Source: Hansfordia pulvinata
Taxonomy: Eukaryota > Ascomycota > Sordariomycetes > Xylariales
Direction of reading: 5' to 3'
DNA length: 64,000 bases
Assembly: GCA_006538405.1 (NCBI GenBank)
Contig: BJKQ01000004.1
Span: forward strand, 930,001 to 994,000
The notes under the pieces are model-generated. The model was given only the letters and a program-made list of their open reading frames with translations, did not search any database and was not told where the DNA came from. Below, piece by piece: positions 10,921-23,370 of this stretch. Numbering within the stretch: the stretch's first letter is position 1; each line of letters starts with the position of its first letter. A program made the position numbers and the translations under genes.

Positions 10921-12806
10921 GGCTGGATGTTGTGTGTGTGTGTGTTGAGGGGGGTCGCCTGAGTTCTGCCTGCTGGTGGGTTGGAAGGGGATGAGTTAGG
11001 AGGATACCTAAAGGCCTCCGTCCAAGAGAGGAGGTGCTGCCGTGCGGTCTCTTGCTTGTGCGAGGGCCCCGGAAAGCAGGTATGCCCGTGGTCTTCTATT
11101 ATTCTTCAAGACCAAACAGTAGAAGTAGAACAACCGCTTGCGGTAGGCATATCATCTATCGTGACACTGAGCCACTGGCGCTAACGAGAACAATAGTCGG
11201 CCCCCCCGCGGGTCTTTTTTTGTCCCGGGACCCAGCCAGCGGCGAGACTGCGTCTTGGCACGTCGACGACGCCTGATTCCACATTTTAGCAGCGCCTTTT
11301 TGCCTGCCTGCCTGTCTGCCCTGCCTACTTTGCGTACAGTGAACGCGGGCGGCCAGCAGAAGGCGATCATCAGGAAGGGTCGGGTGGAATGGGTGGCGAG
11401 GCTCAGAGAGGAATCTGTGTCCGTCCAGCAGGGGCGACGAACTCTTGGGCGGCCACGTTCCTCCCGCCTGATCGCCGCTCGTGCTGGCGGGAATTGACCT
11501 AGATCTGGCCTGCATACCAATATGGGCCAAAGGCGTGGTCGGCCGCTCGGTTGGTGGCGACATGTCGCCGGCCCTCACCGGGACAAAGCGGGAATCCCGT
11601 CACTTTACCACCCCATGGAACCTACATCCTTACTCGTACGAGCTTTCGCCGCACAGCCCTGCCGGACCAATACGTCGGGCGTTCGCTTCCATTGACAGGA
11701 GGCAACATTCGAGAGACGCGCGGTCAGACGAGCGAGTGGTTCACTAACTTATGTAGTCTTCACGTTTGCATCTTCGCTTGCCTCTCCTGCTCCTACCACC
11801 AATCTGATCTCACATGCTTTTCCAAAGTGGTAAGGTACCTAGTAGGAAGGTCGTCAAATCGAGGCGTCGGGGGCAACCAAAGATTCACAACCCCATCCCA
11901 GGACATTCGTTCGGGGGCTGAAGCCACCCGACTGAAACGGCTCTCTGGGCTCTTCTCCAGCCGGGTCAGCATGGAGTTGAAGCGGCGATGGGCTCATCCA
12001 TGGATTCCAATCCAGTCGCCCGCTCAGTGGAAGCGGCCGTCCCGGGGGGGCGACCTACCCGTAAGAGTACTCGTCGATACCTCATGGATCAGCCTGACGC
12101 ATTACTTATAGGTGTGTACCTACTCTGTACCCGACACGTACTGTTGCTCGGATCCATGCCTTCAAGGTGGCACAGGTGGCTCGGATTCAGCCCGTCCAAC
12201 TCGGCGACACGGCCAGTCGACACGCCCGGCTGGCACTGTAAAGGTCGACCGTCCGTACATGTATGGACATTCAACACGGCCCTGGATGTCTCTCTACAAT
12301 CGTTTGATGTTTGGGAATGCGGATGCACAGCCTCAGGCACCTTATGTAGGTGACCAGCCCAGTCTTCAGAGGGCTCCAGCTCGTCCAATGGCTGTCCCGA
12401 AGTCCATGTGGGAGGTAGCTGTCCATCACAGATAGGTACCTCGACGCAGGAGGCTGCCACGCCACGGCCGTGCGGGCATTGAACTGTACCTGGGCCCTCT
12501 TGCGGAATACTTGCACGTGGACTCGGCGTGAACGAGGACGTGTACCTACCTCGAGAACGTCGGGTGTACTAAGGTAGGAACCACCCAAGCGTCGGTCATT
12601 CGCACCGCCTCGTCATCGCTCAGCTCCCACTCCAGTCCAGTGCACCGACTTGGCACTGGGGAAGGAAGCCTGAAGCTTAATCGCAACGTTGCCTGTTTGC
12701 GCTACCGCTTCTTCATACCACCCTTGGCCAACATCTGCCATTTGCGCATACCGTCCCCAACCCGCACTCACTGACCGATCGACCGACCGACCTCCCTCAC
12801 TTCAAT
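10921..12806. other. Intergenic: divergent promoters of the methyltransferase and SEC17
   Basis: No supported gene. A (TG)7 tract lies at about 10931-10946, directly upstream of the methyltransferase start. GGTACC and GAGTACTCG words occur near 11836, 12065 and 12435. The stretch just before 12807 is pyrimidine-rich with GACC repeats (CGATCGACCGACCGACC near 12775), a plausible SEC17 leader. Confidence 0.55.
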
Positions 12807-14057
12807 ATGGCCGGAGATCCTCGCGCCCTGCTCCAGAAGGTCAGACGCCCCGCTCCAGCCTCCGAGCCGCCCGCCTGCCCCGCCATCACCACCACCATCG
12901 CCGTCGCCATCGTTGTGCCCGTCGCCGCAGTCCCCCCCTCTGCCGCGCCCGCACGCCACCATGGCGACACCCCCATCCGTTCCCCCCCCGCAATGTGGTC
13001 CCATACCCAAGCTATAATGCGAAGCGCGGATATGCTGACACCTGCACTTCTCCCAACAGGCAGACAAGGCCCTGTCCAGCGCCGGAAGCGGCTTCAGCTT
13101 CTTCGGCGGCCGGGAGGAGAAGTACCAGAATGCGGCCGATCTCTACGTCGAGGCTGCCAACGCCTTTAGAATGCAGAAGATGAGTACGTCATGCCTCCCC
13201 CCCCCCCCCCCCCCCCCCCCAGTCCAGTTCAAGCGCGCGCTGACACCCTCCCGCCACTCTCAGACAGAGAAGCCGGACAGGCTTTCGAGAAGGCTGCCTC
13301 GGTGCAGACCCAGAAGCTGAACGAGCCCGACGATGCTGCCAACACCCTAGTCGATGCCTTCAAGGTCTACCGAGCCGAGAATCCCGAGGACGCCGTGCGC
13401 TGCCTCGAGCCCGCCGTCCAACAATACTGCAGGAAGGGCAACTTCAGGCGCGCGGCCCAGCACAAGGAGAACATGGGCGAGGTCTATGAGACGGCCGTTG
13501 GCGACATCAAGTGCGCTCTCGAGTGCTACGAGGCTGCTGCCGGATGGTACGAAGGAGACAACGCCGGCGCGTAAGTTTACATCCGTCTTGGCCCCTACCG
13601 TGGTGGCCGATCTATCTTCACCAAGCTGACCATGTACACCAGCCTCGCCAACAAGCTTTGGATCAAGGTGGCAGACGTCGCGGCGCTCGAGGGCGACTAC
13701 AACAAGGCCATCGAGAACTACGAAAAGGTCGCAGGCGTATCGATCAACAACAACCTGATGCGCTACTCAGTCAAGGACTACTTCCTCAAGGCGGGCGTCT
13801 GCCACTTGGCGGCCAACGACCGAGTCGCGACGAACCGGGCTATCGAGAAGTACTGCGAGATGGACCCCAGCTTCCCCGGAAATCGCGAGCACAAGCTCCT
13901 AGTAGACCTGGCGGCCGCCGTGGAGAACGGCGAGCCGGACAAGTTCACGGACCACCTGTATCAGTATGATCAGATGAGCAAGCTGGACAAGTGGAAGACG
14001 ACAATGCTGCTCAAGGTCAAGGAGAACATCGAGGAGGCGGGCGAGGACTTTTCGTAA
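12807..14057 (+). CDS. SEC17: Alpha-SNAP, vesicular-fusion protein Sec17
   Basis: Four exons, 12807-12839, 13060-13183, 13264-13570 and 13643-14057, encode 292 residues, the same length as yeast Sec17. All junctions are GT-AG and phases agree. The protein reads as a canonical alpha-SNAP: 'MAGDPRALLQKADKALSS', 'GFSFFGGREEKYQNAADLY', 'NEPDDAANTL', 'SINNNLMRYSVKDYFLKAG', then the C-terminal 'QMSKLDKWKTTMLLKVKEN' and the acidic end 'EEAGEDFS'. The family forms a TPR-like helical solenoid that binds SNARE bundles and recruits the AAA ATPase Sec18/NSF, whose C-terminal contact is the conserved Leu-rich end seen here. The second intron (13184-13263) carries an uninterrupted run of 24 C. A related function sits 6 kb downstream in VTI1, but there is no operon-like link. 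Confidence 0.96.
13197..13220 (+). repeat. Poly(C) tract of 24 in SEC17 intron 2
   Basis: Twenty-four consecutive C, starting 13 bases after the donor GTACGT of an 80-nt intron. It takes up almost a third of the intron. Its exact length may be unreliable in sequencing. Confidence 0.9.
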
Positions 14058-14863
14058 AGGGGAGAAGCGAAGGGCAAGCGGCGCCACACAACGGAACGGG
14101 ATACTCGTACATAGGAAATCAGCACCGAGGATAGGCCTCTGGGTTTGACACCAAGGAAGGCTATGGCTGCTTGGCTGCACGGCGGACACTTGATGGGGAA
14201 GGGTTGCGATGAGCGAGGGCGAACTCCGCGGCGTCAGTAGGAGCTGGACTCGGCCTAACGTGATGTAGCACGGTACCATGAGTATAACACAGCAAAGCAC
14301 AGCACAATGAACGGCTTCTTTTGGAGAATTTGAATACATACTCTATGATTACCCTTGGCTCACTTGAGAACATTTTTCGATTCGTGAACATCTGCGGAGT
14401 ACTTGGCTGATTGCGAGTTCCGCTTGACAAAGGCGTCGGCAAGGATCGCCAGTGACGTCGATATGGAATGGACGGGGCGGTATTGGATTTGAGTAGCGCG
14501 GGCGGGAGACGTGACGGTTTGCACATACGGTGCCCCGGACGGTGGCAGCATCCCGCACAAGGTTGATCCACGGGCGGGCGGGCAAGCACAAGTACGGCAG
14601 GTGGGGTCCATGAAGGCCGGCACTCTCGAAAGGCACGGCAGGGGCAGGCCGCCAGGCGGGCGCCGCCCGGGGCGATAAGATAAGGCACAAAAAAAAGTCG
14701 GGGTGGGCGGGACGGTGGAGGGCGGCAGTCCTGCAGGCAACGGGCGATGCGAGACCGCTCCGGACCGTCTCTTCACTGCCTCTGCCCTTGGTTCTTTTGT
14801 TCTGTTCCTCCTCGCCTCAACATCTCCGGTCCCCAACTTCGTGTCACCCCCCCGGATGTCACA
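14058..14863. other. Intergenic: SEC17 3' flank and RRP12 promoter
   Basis: No supported gene. It is GC-rich near 14500-14760. A run of A within GGCACAAAAAAAAGTCGGGG (about 14686-14702) precedes the pyrimidine-rich RRP12 leader (14770-14860). Confidence 0.55.
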
Positions 14864-17800
14864 ATGGCGACCCTCGAGGAGAAGCTGGACAAGATCCGGT
14901 CGCCCAACCTGCAAAGCCAGCAGCAGGTGAGTTGCCCGCGGTCAACGCTGCCCTGCCCTGCCCTGCCCTGCTCTGCTCGCTCTGCTCTGCTCCCCGTACT
15001 AACCTTGCCCGCTACGCTCACAGACGGTCGTCATCTTGAAGGCGGTCGACGAGACGCTCAACGAGGAGAACACGGCGGCGACGCCCACCGGCTACTTCGC
15101 CGCCCTGCTGGCTCTGCTGAACCAGTCCGTCTCGGACGGCCAGATCCAAAAGGACCTCACGCCCTACGTCGTCTACCTGCTCGATGTCGTCACGCCCTTT
15201 GCGCCGCAGCCCCTGCTGCGCTCCAAGTTCACCCAGATCCTGACTCTGCTGGCTCCCGTCCTGATGCTGGCCGATGCCGAAGCGCCGCTTCTGCGCCCCT
15301 GTATCGGCTGCCTCGAGTCGCTGCTCGTCGCCCAGGACGGCCCGGCTTGGAGCCTGCCCACCAACGACATCAGCCCCCGCCGTGCCGTCGCCGGCCTGCT
15401 CAACCTCGCCCTCGACCCCCGCCCCAAGGTCCGCAAGCGCGCCCAAGATGCCCTGCGCAATGTTCTCAAGAATCCGCCCCCGAGCCCCTCGCTCGACCAC
15501 CCCGCCGCCGACCTGTGTGCCGAATCCGCCATGAAGAGCCTGGCCGGTCTTGCCGCCAAGTCCGCCGCTGCGCGCAAGCAGAACCAGAAATCCGCCTCCG
15601 CCGAGAACGACCCTGCCCTGATTCACGCCCTGCAGCTCGTCAAGACCATCGCCTCTGCGACGGGCGGTTGGCCCTCGCTCAATACCGAGGCCCTCTGCGA
15701 GCTGCTGCTCCGCATCGCCAAGAGCGGCAATGAGCACATGACGCTTGCCGTCTTCGACATCTTCGAGATGATCTTTGAGGGCATGGCCGACGAATCCGAG
15801 TCCGACTCGTCTTCCTCCAAGCTGCCGCGTCTCCTTGACATCATCTCCGAGATGCGCCCTGCTGCCAACGACACCCAGCTGCTGCCCCCGTGGATCGCAA
15901 TCCTATCTCGCGGCTACGATGTTGCCTCTCAGATGGCCCCTGAAGACACCTTCCAGAAGCTTCCCGAGCTCTTCACCCTGATCTCCGACTTTATGGATTC
16001 GTCTTCGCACAACATTCGCGTCTCCGCATCCGAGTGTCTCATCTCTTTCGTCGCCAACTGTGTCCCCGACCAGGTGATCGTGGAGCCGTCCATCTATGAC
16101 GAGAAGATCCTCGAGAAGCTGGCAAAGGTTGCCGAGTCGCTACTGGGCGTCCGGTTCCAAGCCGCCTGGATGGAGACTTTCAATGTTCTCGGTGCCCTGT
16201 TTGACACCCTCAGATGGCGTTCCAGCCCCGTCCTCCTCAACATCACGAAAACCGTCGGCGAGCTTCGCGGAAACGACTCCTTCCAAGGCAAGAAGGAGGC
16301 TGACGAGGTTCTCGGAAAGGCTGTTCGGGCCATGGGCCCCGAAGCTGTGCTGGACATTCTGCCCTTGAACCTGCACAAGCCCGTCAAGGGTCAACCCGGC
16401 CGAGCGTGGATGCTGCCCATTCTCCGTGACTACACGACCAACACCAACCTGCAGCACTTCCGAACTGAGCTTGTGCCTCTGAGCGAGGCCATGTTCCAGA
16501 AGGTGCTCGAGAACGGCGATGCGCCAAAGACAATGGAGATCAAGATCTACGAGACGCTCGTTCACCAAACCTGGTCCATTCTGCCCGGGTACTGCGAGCT
16601 GCCTCTGGACTTGACTGCTGCCTTTGATCAGCCGCTTGCGGAGATGCTTGCGAACCTCCTGTACAAACAGGCCGAGTTCCGCCTCGACATTTGCCGTGCG
16701 CTCAAGTCCCTTGTCGAGTCCAACCAAGCCGTTGCTTCCATTGAGGATGAGGAGGAGAACGCCATCCTGTTGAGCCGAGTCTCCAAAGCCGATGCGCAGA
16801 AGAACCTGGAGTACCTGGGCTCCTTTGCCGGAAACCTCCTGGCAGTCCTTTTCAACGTCTACAGCCAAACACTGCCCCAGACGAGAGGCCCCATCCTTCA
16901 AACGATCAACGCGTACCTCAGCATCACGCCAGAGAAGGAGCTCTCCGAGACGTTCGACCGCGTCAGCCAGATGCTCGCAAACTCGTTGAACGAGGCCAAC
17001 GCCGAGCAAGACAAGAAGTCCCAGAAAGCCAAGAACCCCATGCCCTCCACCGGCCAGACGCTGATGGACCTGGTCATCACCATGTCCATCTACCTGCCGC
17101 GCGACAGCTTCAGCACCCTCTTCAACATCGCAGCGCTCATCATCGTCAGGGACGATGACCCGCAACTGCAGAAGAAGGCTTACAAGCTGATACCCCGCCT
17201 TTCGGAGTCTGACATCGGAAAGGCCGCGCTCACCGAGAGGAACGGCGACCTGCAGACCCTGCTTTTGAACAGCGCAGAGAAGGTGTCCGTCCCGGCGCGC
17301 CGAGACCGCCTGACAGCCATCCTGGCCCTGATCCCATCCATCCCCAACGACTGTCTGCACTTCATCCCCTCGGTCCTCTCGGAAGTGGTGATCTGCTGCA
17401 AGGAGCACAACGAACGCGCGAGGACGATAGCATTCGAGCTCCTCGTGGCGATGGGGCAGAAGCTGGAGGAGGCCAAGGGAAGCCAGATCGACAACAGCAA
17501 GGTGCCTCACATGCCCTCCGACGCTCCGTCAGTGCCTGCGAGCGTAGAGGAGTACTTCACCATGGTCAGTGCGGGTCTGGCCGGCAGCACCCCTCACATG
17601 ATCTCGGCCTCGATCACCGCCATCACGCGGATCCTGTACGAGTTCCGCGAGTCCCTCGGCACCGAGGTGCTGGGCGACCTCGTCCAGACCATGGACCTCT
17701 TCCTTACGTCCAACAACCGCGAGATCGTCAAGAGCGTCCTGGGCTTCGTCAAGGTGTGCGTCATCAGCCTGCCGACCGAGCTCATGCTGCCGCGCCTGCA

Positions 17801-18887
17801 GTCCATGATCCCGAACCTGATGGTCTGGGCGCACGAGCACAAGGGCCACTTCCGGTCCAAGGTCAAGCACATCCTGGAGCGCATGGTCCGCCGCTTCGGC
17901 TTCGAGCCCGTCAACCGCCACTGCCCCGAGGCGGACCGCAAGGTCCTCACCAACATCCGCAAGACCAAGGAGCGCAGCAAGCGGAAGAAGGAGGCGGCCA
18001 AGGCCGACGGCGAGGACGAGGCCGCCGCGGGCGCCGCCGCCGACAGGAGGAGGGGCCGGTTCGAGAGCGAGTACGACGAGGCGCTATACAGCAGCGACGA
18101 CTCGGACGGCTCCGGCGCCGGCTCGGACGACGACGACGACGACGAGACGATGGGCGGCACGAGCTCCAGCGCGGGCGGAGGCAGCCGGTCGAGGAAGTCG
18201 TCGTCATCCAGGGGCGGCGACGCGTACATCATGGAGGACGAGGACGAGCCGCTCGACCTGCTGGACCGCAAGGCGCTGGCCAGCATCTCGTCGACCAAGC
18301 CCGGCAAGCTGCGCAAGGGCATGCCGGGCGCGGGCGGCAGCAGCAGGACCAAGGCCAGGACGGACCTGGACGGCAAGCTGATCCTGGGCCAGGACAGCGA
18401 CGACGAGAACGCCGGCGGCGGCGGCGACGACGCCAACGCCATGGCCGTCGACGACGCGCCGGGCGAGGGCGGCAGCGGGGTCGGCGCGTACGTCGCGGCC
18501 CTGCGCGGCAAGGACGTGGGACGCCGCGGGCAGCGCGGGCGCCTAAAGTTCTCGAACCGTCGCGACGGCGGCGGCGGGAACGACGACGACGACGAGGACG
18601 GCGGCGGGATGGAGGTCGACGAGAAGGACCTGTCGGCCATCCGGGCGCGGACCAGCGGCGGCGGGAGGGGAGCAGGTCGCGGGCCCCCCCGCGGGCGCGG
18701 CGCCCCTCGAGGTGGTGGCGGCCCTCGCGGCGGCAGCGGCCGGGGCGGCATCGCGTCCGGGCGCCGCGGGCTCGGCGAGCAGAAGAGACACGGCCCGTCC
18801 GGCGGCAGCTTCGGCGGCGGCGGCGGCGGCGGCAGGGGAGGCGGCAGGGGAGCTCGCGTGGGCAAGCCGCGCGGCGGGCGGAGGTGA
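14864..18887 (+). CDS. RRP12: Ribosomal RNA-processing protein 12 (Rrp12, NUC173 domain)
   Basis: Two exons, 14864-14926 (21 codons) and 15024-18887, encode 1308 residues; the intron is 97 nt, phase 0, and holds CCTGC repeats. Rrp12 is a HEAT-repeat protein of the nucleolus and nucleoplasm needed for processing and export of pre-40S and pre-60S subunits. The N-terminal ~1000 residues are helical repeats, including the NUC173 region (roughly 350-560: 'LGVRFQAAWMETFNVLGALF ... MGPEAVLDILPLNL'). 'HFRSKVKHILERMVRRFG' near residue 950 is typical of the family. The tail is disordered: a basic 'RKTKERSKRKKEAAK', acidic Asp/Ser runs, then an RGG/GGR-rich end ('GRGAPRGGGGPRGGSGRGG') that is long for the family and GC-extreme. 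The latter suggests RNA contact or nucleolar retention. Confidence 0.95.
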
Positions 18888-19799
18888 AAGACGCTCTGGA
18901 GTGCTGGATTCAGGGTGGAAGTCGGTGCCGCACATGTCGGTGTCAGATAACCAAGTTGTGGAGATGAAAGAGATACCATAAAGAACGCTTTTCTATGTTG
19001 ATTCTCTCTTTTTTTTTTTTTTCTCTCGGGGCACGAAAGGAAGGAAGACGGGTGACTGGCGGGTTAAAGCCCGTCTCGCGTCTCCCGCTTCTGGAAATGC
19101 AATGAACGGGTAACGGAAAAGCAAGATTAGAGCGCGAACTTTTTTCCGCAGACGTCTTTTTGAGTTGGCACATTATGGAGAGCAGGTAGAATTTCCGTGT
19201 CCATTTCACCACTCTCGCATCGGCCCTTTTGCAGTTGAGGCCCTGATGATTTGTTCGCTTGTGATCTTGCTCGGCCACGTCTTTAGCGGAAGCGGTTGTG
19301 ATGTACATACCTACCTATTCTTCAACTTGTATCACTGTGGGGGGAGCTCCTCTGTCTCGTTGGTTATCATGATTGCGTGTCGACTGATCACATGCACAAG
19401 CGGCAACTGGACTTCAGCTGATCAGGCATGTGGTGGACGGTAAGACGAGGCCGTCGACATGCGAGTGCAGATGGCTGACGAGGGAAACAACGAGATCTAG
19501 CACACAGCAACAGCCAGTGATGTTGGCAACATAATAACGTATACATGTATAAATATATATAGATGGTAGATGCATGTCCCCATTACTCCTAGAACGCCTT
19601 CATGTCCCAACTCGGTGGCTTTGTGCTGTCATGCCGCCCGTCCCATCGCCCGGCTGTCCGAGTGCGTGATTCTCGCGAGGGCAACGATTGCGAGGGCGCT
19701 GGTGACTTGCGGCCGCCCGAAACAAAGTACTGCTGCGCTCGCTCAAAGAAAGAAAGAAAGAATGAGAAAGCTCCTCAGAACCGTGTCTTCTCCCAGCTC
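18888..19799. other. Convergent intergenic: RRP12 and VTI1 3' ends
   Basis: No supported gene. It contains a T run (about 19009-19022), an AT-rich stretch with ATACATGTATAAATATATATAG (19544-19565), and AAAG repeats (19746-19762) just past the VTI1 stop. These are consistent with facing 3' UTRs and terminators. Confidence 0.55.
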
Positions 19800-20619
19800 C
19801 TATCTGAACTTGGAGTAGATGACGGCGAAGATGAGGATCACCAAGACGGTGATGATGGCGATGGTGATCAGGCGATTCGTAGCCATTCTGCTCGGGGTGG
19901 CACAGCGTCAGCAAGAGGGCAAGATAAAAGATGGAACGCCAAGGCGGAGAGAACGGCAACAGGAGAAGGGAGAAGGGGGAGCATTTACCTACGGGCCATG
20001 CCCCTCAGCGTCTTAACGCTGCGGTCGACGTAGCCTTCACTCTCGCCGAGCATGTCGTTTGTGTGCATGATGCGGGCGCGCTGCTGGCCCAGCTCGGCGA
20101 GGGTCTGGGCGCCGAGGTCCTCGGTCTCGTTGGCGAGGGCCTGGCTGGCGCGCAGGCGCTGGGAGCTGCGGTCGAGGCGGTCGGTGCCGCTGAGGAGCTG
20201 CTGGCGCTGCTCGTAGTGGGCGTCGGCGCCGGAGCGCGAGTCGGAGCCCCCGCTGCCGCCGGCGGAGGGGTCGTCGGTGTAGCGGGAGCCGAAGAGGGCG
20301 GCACGGTCCTCGGAGAGGGTACGCAGCTTGCGGCGGTGGAGGGCGACGTCGGCGGCGTACTGCTGGAAGCGCTGGTTGACGGCAGTGCGGGAGGCCGAGG
20401 GGATGTTCTGCTTCTCGAGGCGCATCTGGGCGACCATCTCGTCGGCCTCGTCGAGGGCGCGCTCGGCCTGCGCCAGGGCGGCCTTGCGGGGCTCGCCGGC
20501 CAGGTCGGGGATCTGGTCGAGCTTCTGGGTGACGTCGGCCTGGACCAGCTTGAACTCGGCCTCGTAGCTGCTGAAGAGCTCAGAGCCGGCCTCGGTGTCG
20601 AGGGGTTGTTGGAGGCCAT
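19800..20619 (-). CDS. VTI1: Vesicle transport v-SNARE Vti1, with an apparent 5' frameshift
   Basis: Exon 1 is 20619-19989 and exon 2 is 19887-19800; the intron of 101 nt starts GTAAAT and ends GAGCAG. The product is a Qb-SNARE of about 239 residues. It has an N-terminal three-helix region ('SELFSSYEAEFKLVQADVTQ'), a SNARE motif ('LGAQTLAELGQQRARIMHTN ... DRSVKTLRGMARRM'), then a C-terminal membrane anchor, 'LITIAIITVLVILIFAVIY', ending 'SKFR'. Vti1 works in Golgi, endosome and vacuole fusion together with Sec17/Sec18. The ATG at 20619 reads MASNNP and the conserved continuation 'LDTEAGSELF' lies one base out of frame across a run of four G (plus strand, 20602-20605). With one more base the coding length is 720, divisible by three. 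A separate upstream exon is possible but gives no conserved N-terminus. Confidence 0.88.
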
Positions 20620-23370
20620 GATGGAGGTGGTGGAGGTGGTGGAGGTGGTGGATGATGATGTGCGTTTGCAGCCCGTGAGGTGTGTACTCGTAGACGGGAT
20701 TTCGAGGGGGCCAGGCGGTGTTACCGATCTGCTGGAGAGTGATGCAGGCAGGCGGGTGGGTTGGTGGGCTGGTGGACTGGTGATGGGGTCGAGAGAGTCG
20801 TCATGCGCACGCGGCCCCAAGTCAGCACATGAATGCGATGCCTGCCCGCCGGGTCCCGACGGGGTCCGCTCCTGACGTCGCAGGCGACTCGATTGACGAA
20901 TGTGCAGAGGCGGTTGAGGATACTGGGGCAGGTACGTGTGGCAAGCCTGTAGCTTCCGCAATGAAAGCGGGAGAGTGCGGGATTGGTAAGTATCTCCCGA
21001 GTACAGTAGACGTCCTACAAGAATAGCAGCAGCAGCACCAGCCACGTTGGCCGTTGGCGCCGTTCCCACCCTGGAATGCGGCGGGTGGCAAAGGCGCCAC
21101 ACCGGGATTCATCAGTGTTGAGGCGCCCCAGACCCAGCCTCCGGCGCCTGCGCGCGGGAGCTCAAGGCCCGGCCCTCACGCCCTGTCGATGTTCAATCAC
21201 GCTATTCCTATAGAAGACTAGACCCTCAGCGCGTATCTAATCGCTGGCTTTCCGCCCGCCATCAAAACTCTTCTGTTGCTCGCGGCCTTTCTGACCATCT
21301 TCTTCTCTTTTTCTTCTCCATGAAAGTTGAACCACCCCCGGAAGCAGATAATTAGGCTCGGTGTCCTCTGGGAAGCTCTGCTTCCTCCCTACGGATATCG
21401 AGTTGTATTAGCCGGGCAGACCAACACTGGAGCTTTAAAGAATTGGATATTAGACGGGGGCACTCTGTGCGTCCGCCTCTGAGTATTCGGTCCCGTTGAG
21501 CCTCGACATTTCCGGCCTCGCGCCCCTGTTGTAGCAGCCATTCCATCCTCGGAGTGAACTAGGTGTTGCGGCCAAGCGAGGCAGCGCCGTGCCCCAGCCT
21601 TGAAGCGGACTGGCACAGCCTGCACTCGACGAGTTGGCGAAGGCTCGGTGCCGGTACCGTGCCACTACATTACTCAGTACTGATGGCGTTCGAGAGACGC
21701 GGGTGTTCAATGATTGATGGCCAGCAGACACCGCAGTCATGTCGCCCAGCAACAGGAAGCCAAAGTGAGAGACCATTTGTTGGGCGTCTCCCGGCTCCGT
21801 CTCACCCAACACGTCCGGGCGTGGAGCAGGCAAGGTAGGTAATTAATACCTATTAATTGCCGTATCCATATCTGGTACGGCTCGTACAGGCCCTGTGCTG
21901 CTGAATGGATCCGAGGCTTTGCCCCTGTCTGCGTTAGTTCGCCGCTAGAACCACGCCTGTATCAGACAAACGAGCCAGCGACCAGCTGGAGGCCAAGTGC
22001 TCATCAGGTACCCGTACGGAGTACTCCTACTCGTACTGCCCGGCAACCCTTTAGAGAGACATTCCGGGATCGGTGGGCCGGCGAGCTGGTCCGGGTCGAT
22101 GATCTCACTGCATGCGTCCGATCTACCGACCCGCCGCTCCTCTTCGTGACATGTTTTATTCGCCCTGCATCGTCAAGAGCCCGCCGAACGAGAGCTCAAT
22201 AAGTCTCGTCTCCAGCCCGCTCACGATAGACTGATGAGAGATCCGTCCCCGCCTTCTCCCACCCCCCACCTGCTGCCATCTATCACATCACAACGCAACA
22301 CACATCACAGCCGACCCGCCCGCCGGTTGCGACGGGGCCAGCCGAGGCCGACCAGCTCTGCGCGGACCTGACTCGAGAGTCAGTCACGGTTCAAACTCGC
22401 ACACGAGTGCCTCCTCTGACTGTCGTGGATCTGCCTGAGAGGGCCAACCTGGTGCGCCATGCCACACGGCGAGCGCGAGCACCTGTAAGTCTGCCAGCCC
22501 GATCCAGACAGCCCCGCGTCTTTGCGTCCGCACGGCATCAGCCCAACCATGCCCCCCCGTATCTACCCCCAATCATGCCATCACCTCTGGCTGCCGTCCG
22601 TCTTGGTCCAAGGGCGCGAGCCCAGGGCTCGTAGATAGGCGTGAGCTGCCCCAGCCTGCATCGTTCATACGATGCCACCAGAGGTACCATTACATCCGTA
22701 CCTCCCTACATACATGTATGCGGTGGCTGGCAGGCGCCTGCACCAGAACAGGACTGGAATGGAGGCCAGTCCAAGCCATTCCCATTCTTGCTGGTCGCGC
22801 CTGCTGTACGAGAGACTCCTCGTAGAGAGAGGCAGGCTCGGCCGGAGAATGGATGCTGGCAGGCGCGCACACACGCTTTCGGGCAGCTCCTCTGCGTGAC
22901 GCAACCCACAGCTACCTACCTCCTATGGGTGCAAGCTACGCGTACAGCTACAGCTACGATACAGCTACGAGTACAGCCAAAGCTGCCCAAGCGTGGCCAG
23001 AGCAAGCTGCTCCGGTGTCTGGCGCCCACCGCCGCTGCCGTCGCCGCCACCGCTTCAACTCGCCGCGGACAGCGCTGCCTCCAGCTCCCCTTCCAAGTTC
23101 CCATCGTGAGATTTCTTGCCTGGCATCATTCCCCCGCCCATCCCACGCCTCTTGTTTCGTCTCGTCCTGTGCTGTTGGCGTCATCCTTGGCTGTCCCTGC
23201 ACCACCAACCAAAAGCCCGGCCGTCCTCTGCCCTCTCACCTCTTGTCTTGCTTCTGCATCCCCTGGTCAGACTCCCTGCATGTATTAGTCCGACTTGCGC
23301 CGCCCTTGCCATCCCGTCTTCCAGCTTCTTCCCCCCCCCAACCGCCCTCACTATCGCCTGACTGCCGGCC
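20620..23370. other. Intergenic: divergent promoters of VTI1 and the FAD protein
   Basis: No supported gene. Adjacent to the VTI1 start is a GGAGGTGGT tandem (see separate entry). GTAC-type palindromic words occur near 21836 and 22016-22036. The segment 22880-23000 contains repeated TACAGCTACGA words (22944-22970). The 300 bases before 23371 are strongly pyrimidine-rich (CCCGCCC, CTTGCCATCCC), typical of a fungal 5' leader. Confidence 0.55.
20621..20651. repeat. GGAGGTGGT tandem repeat abutting the VTI1 start codon
   Basis: Three copies of the nonamer GGAGGTGGT plus a partial copy lie immediately upstream of the VTI1 ATG. The transcript leader would therefore read as CCACCACCT repeats right before the start. 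Confidence 0.8.

Noticed and set aside
17594..18979. A 461-codon minus-strand frame over the RRP12 3' half
   Set aside because: It is the antisense shadow of the RRP12 repeats (Ser/Pro/Arg-rich), with no independent evidence.
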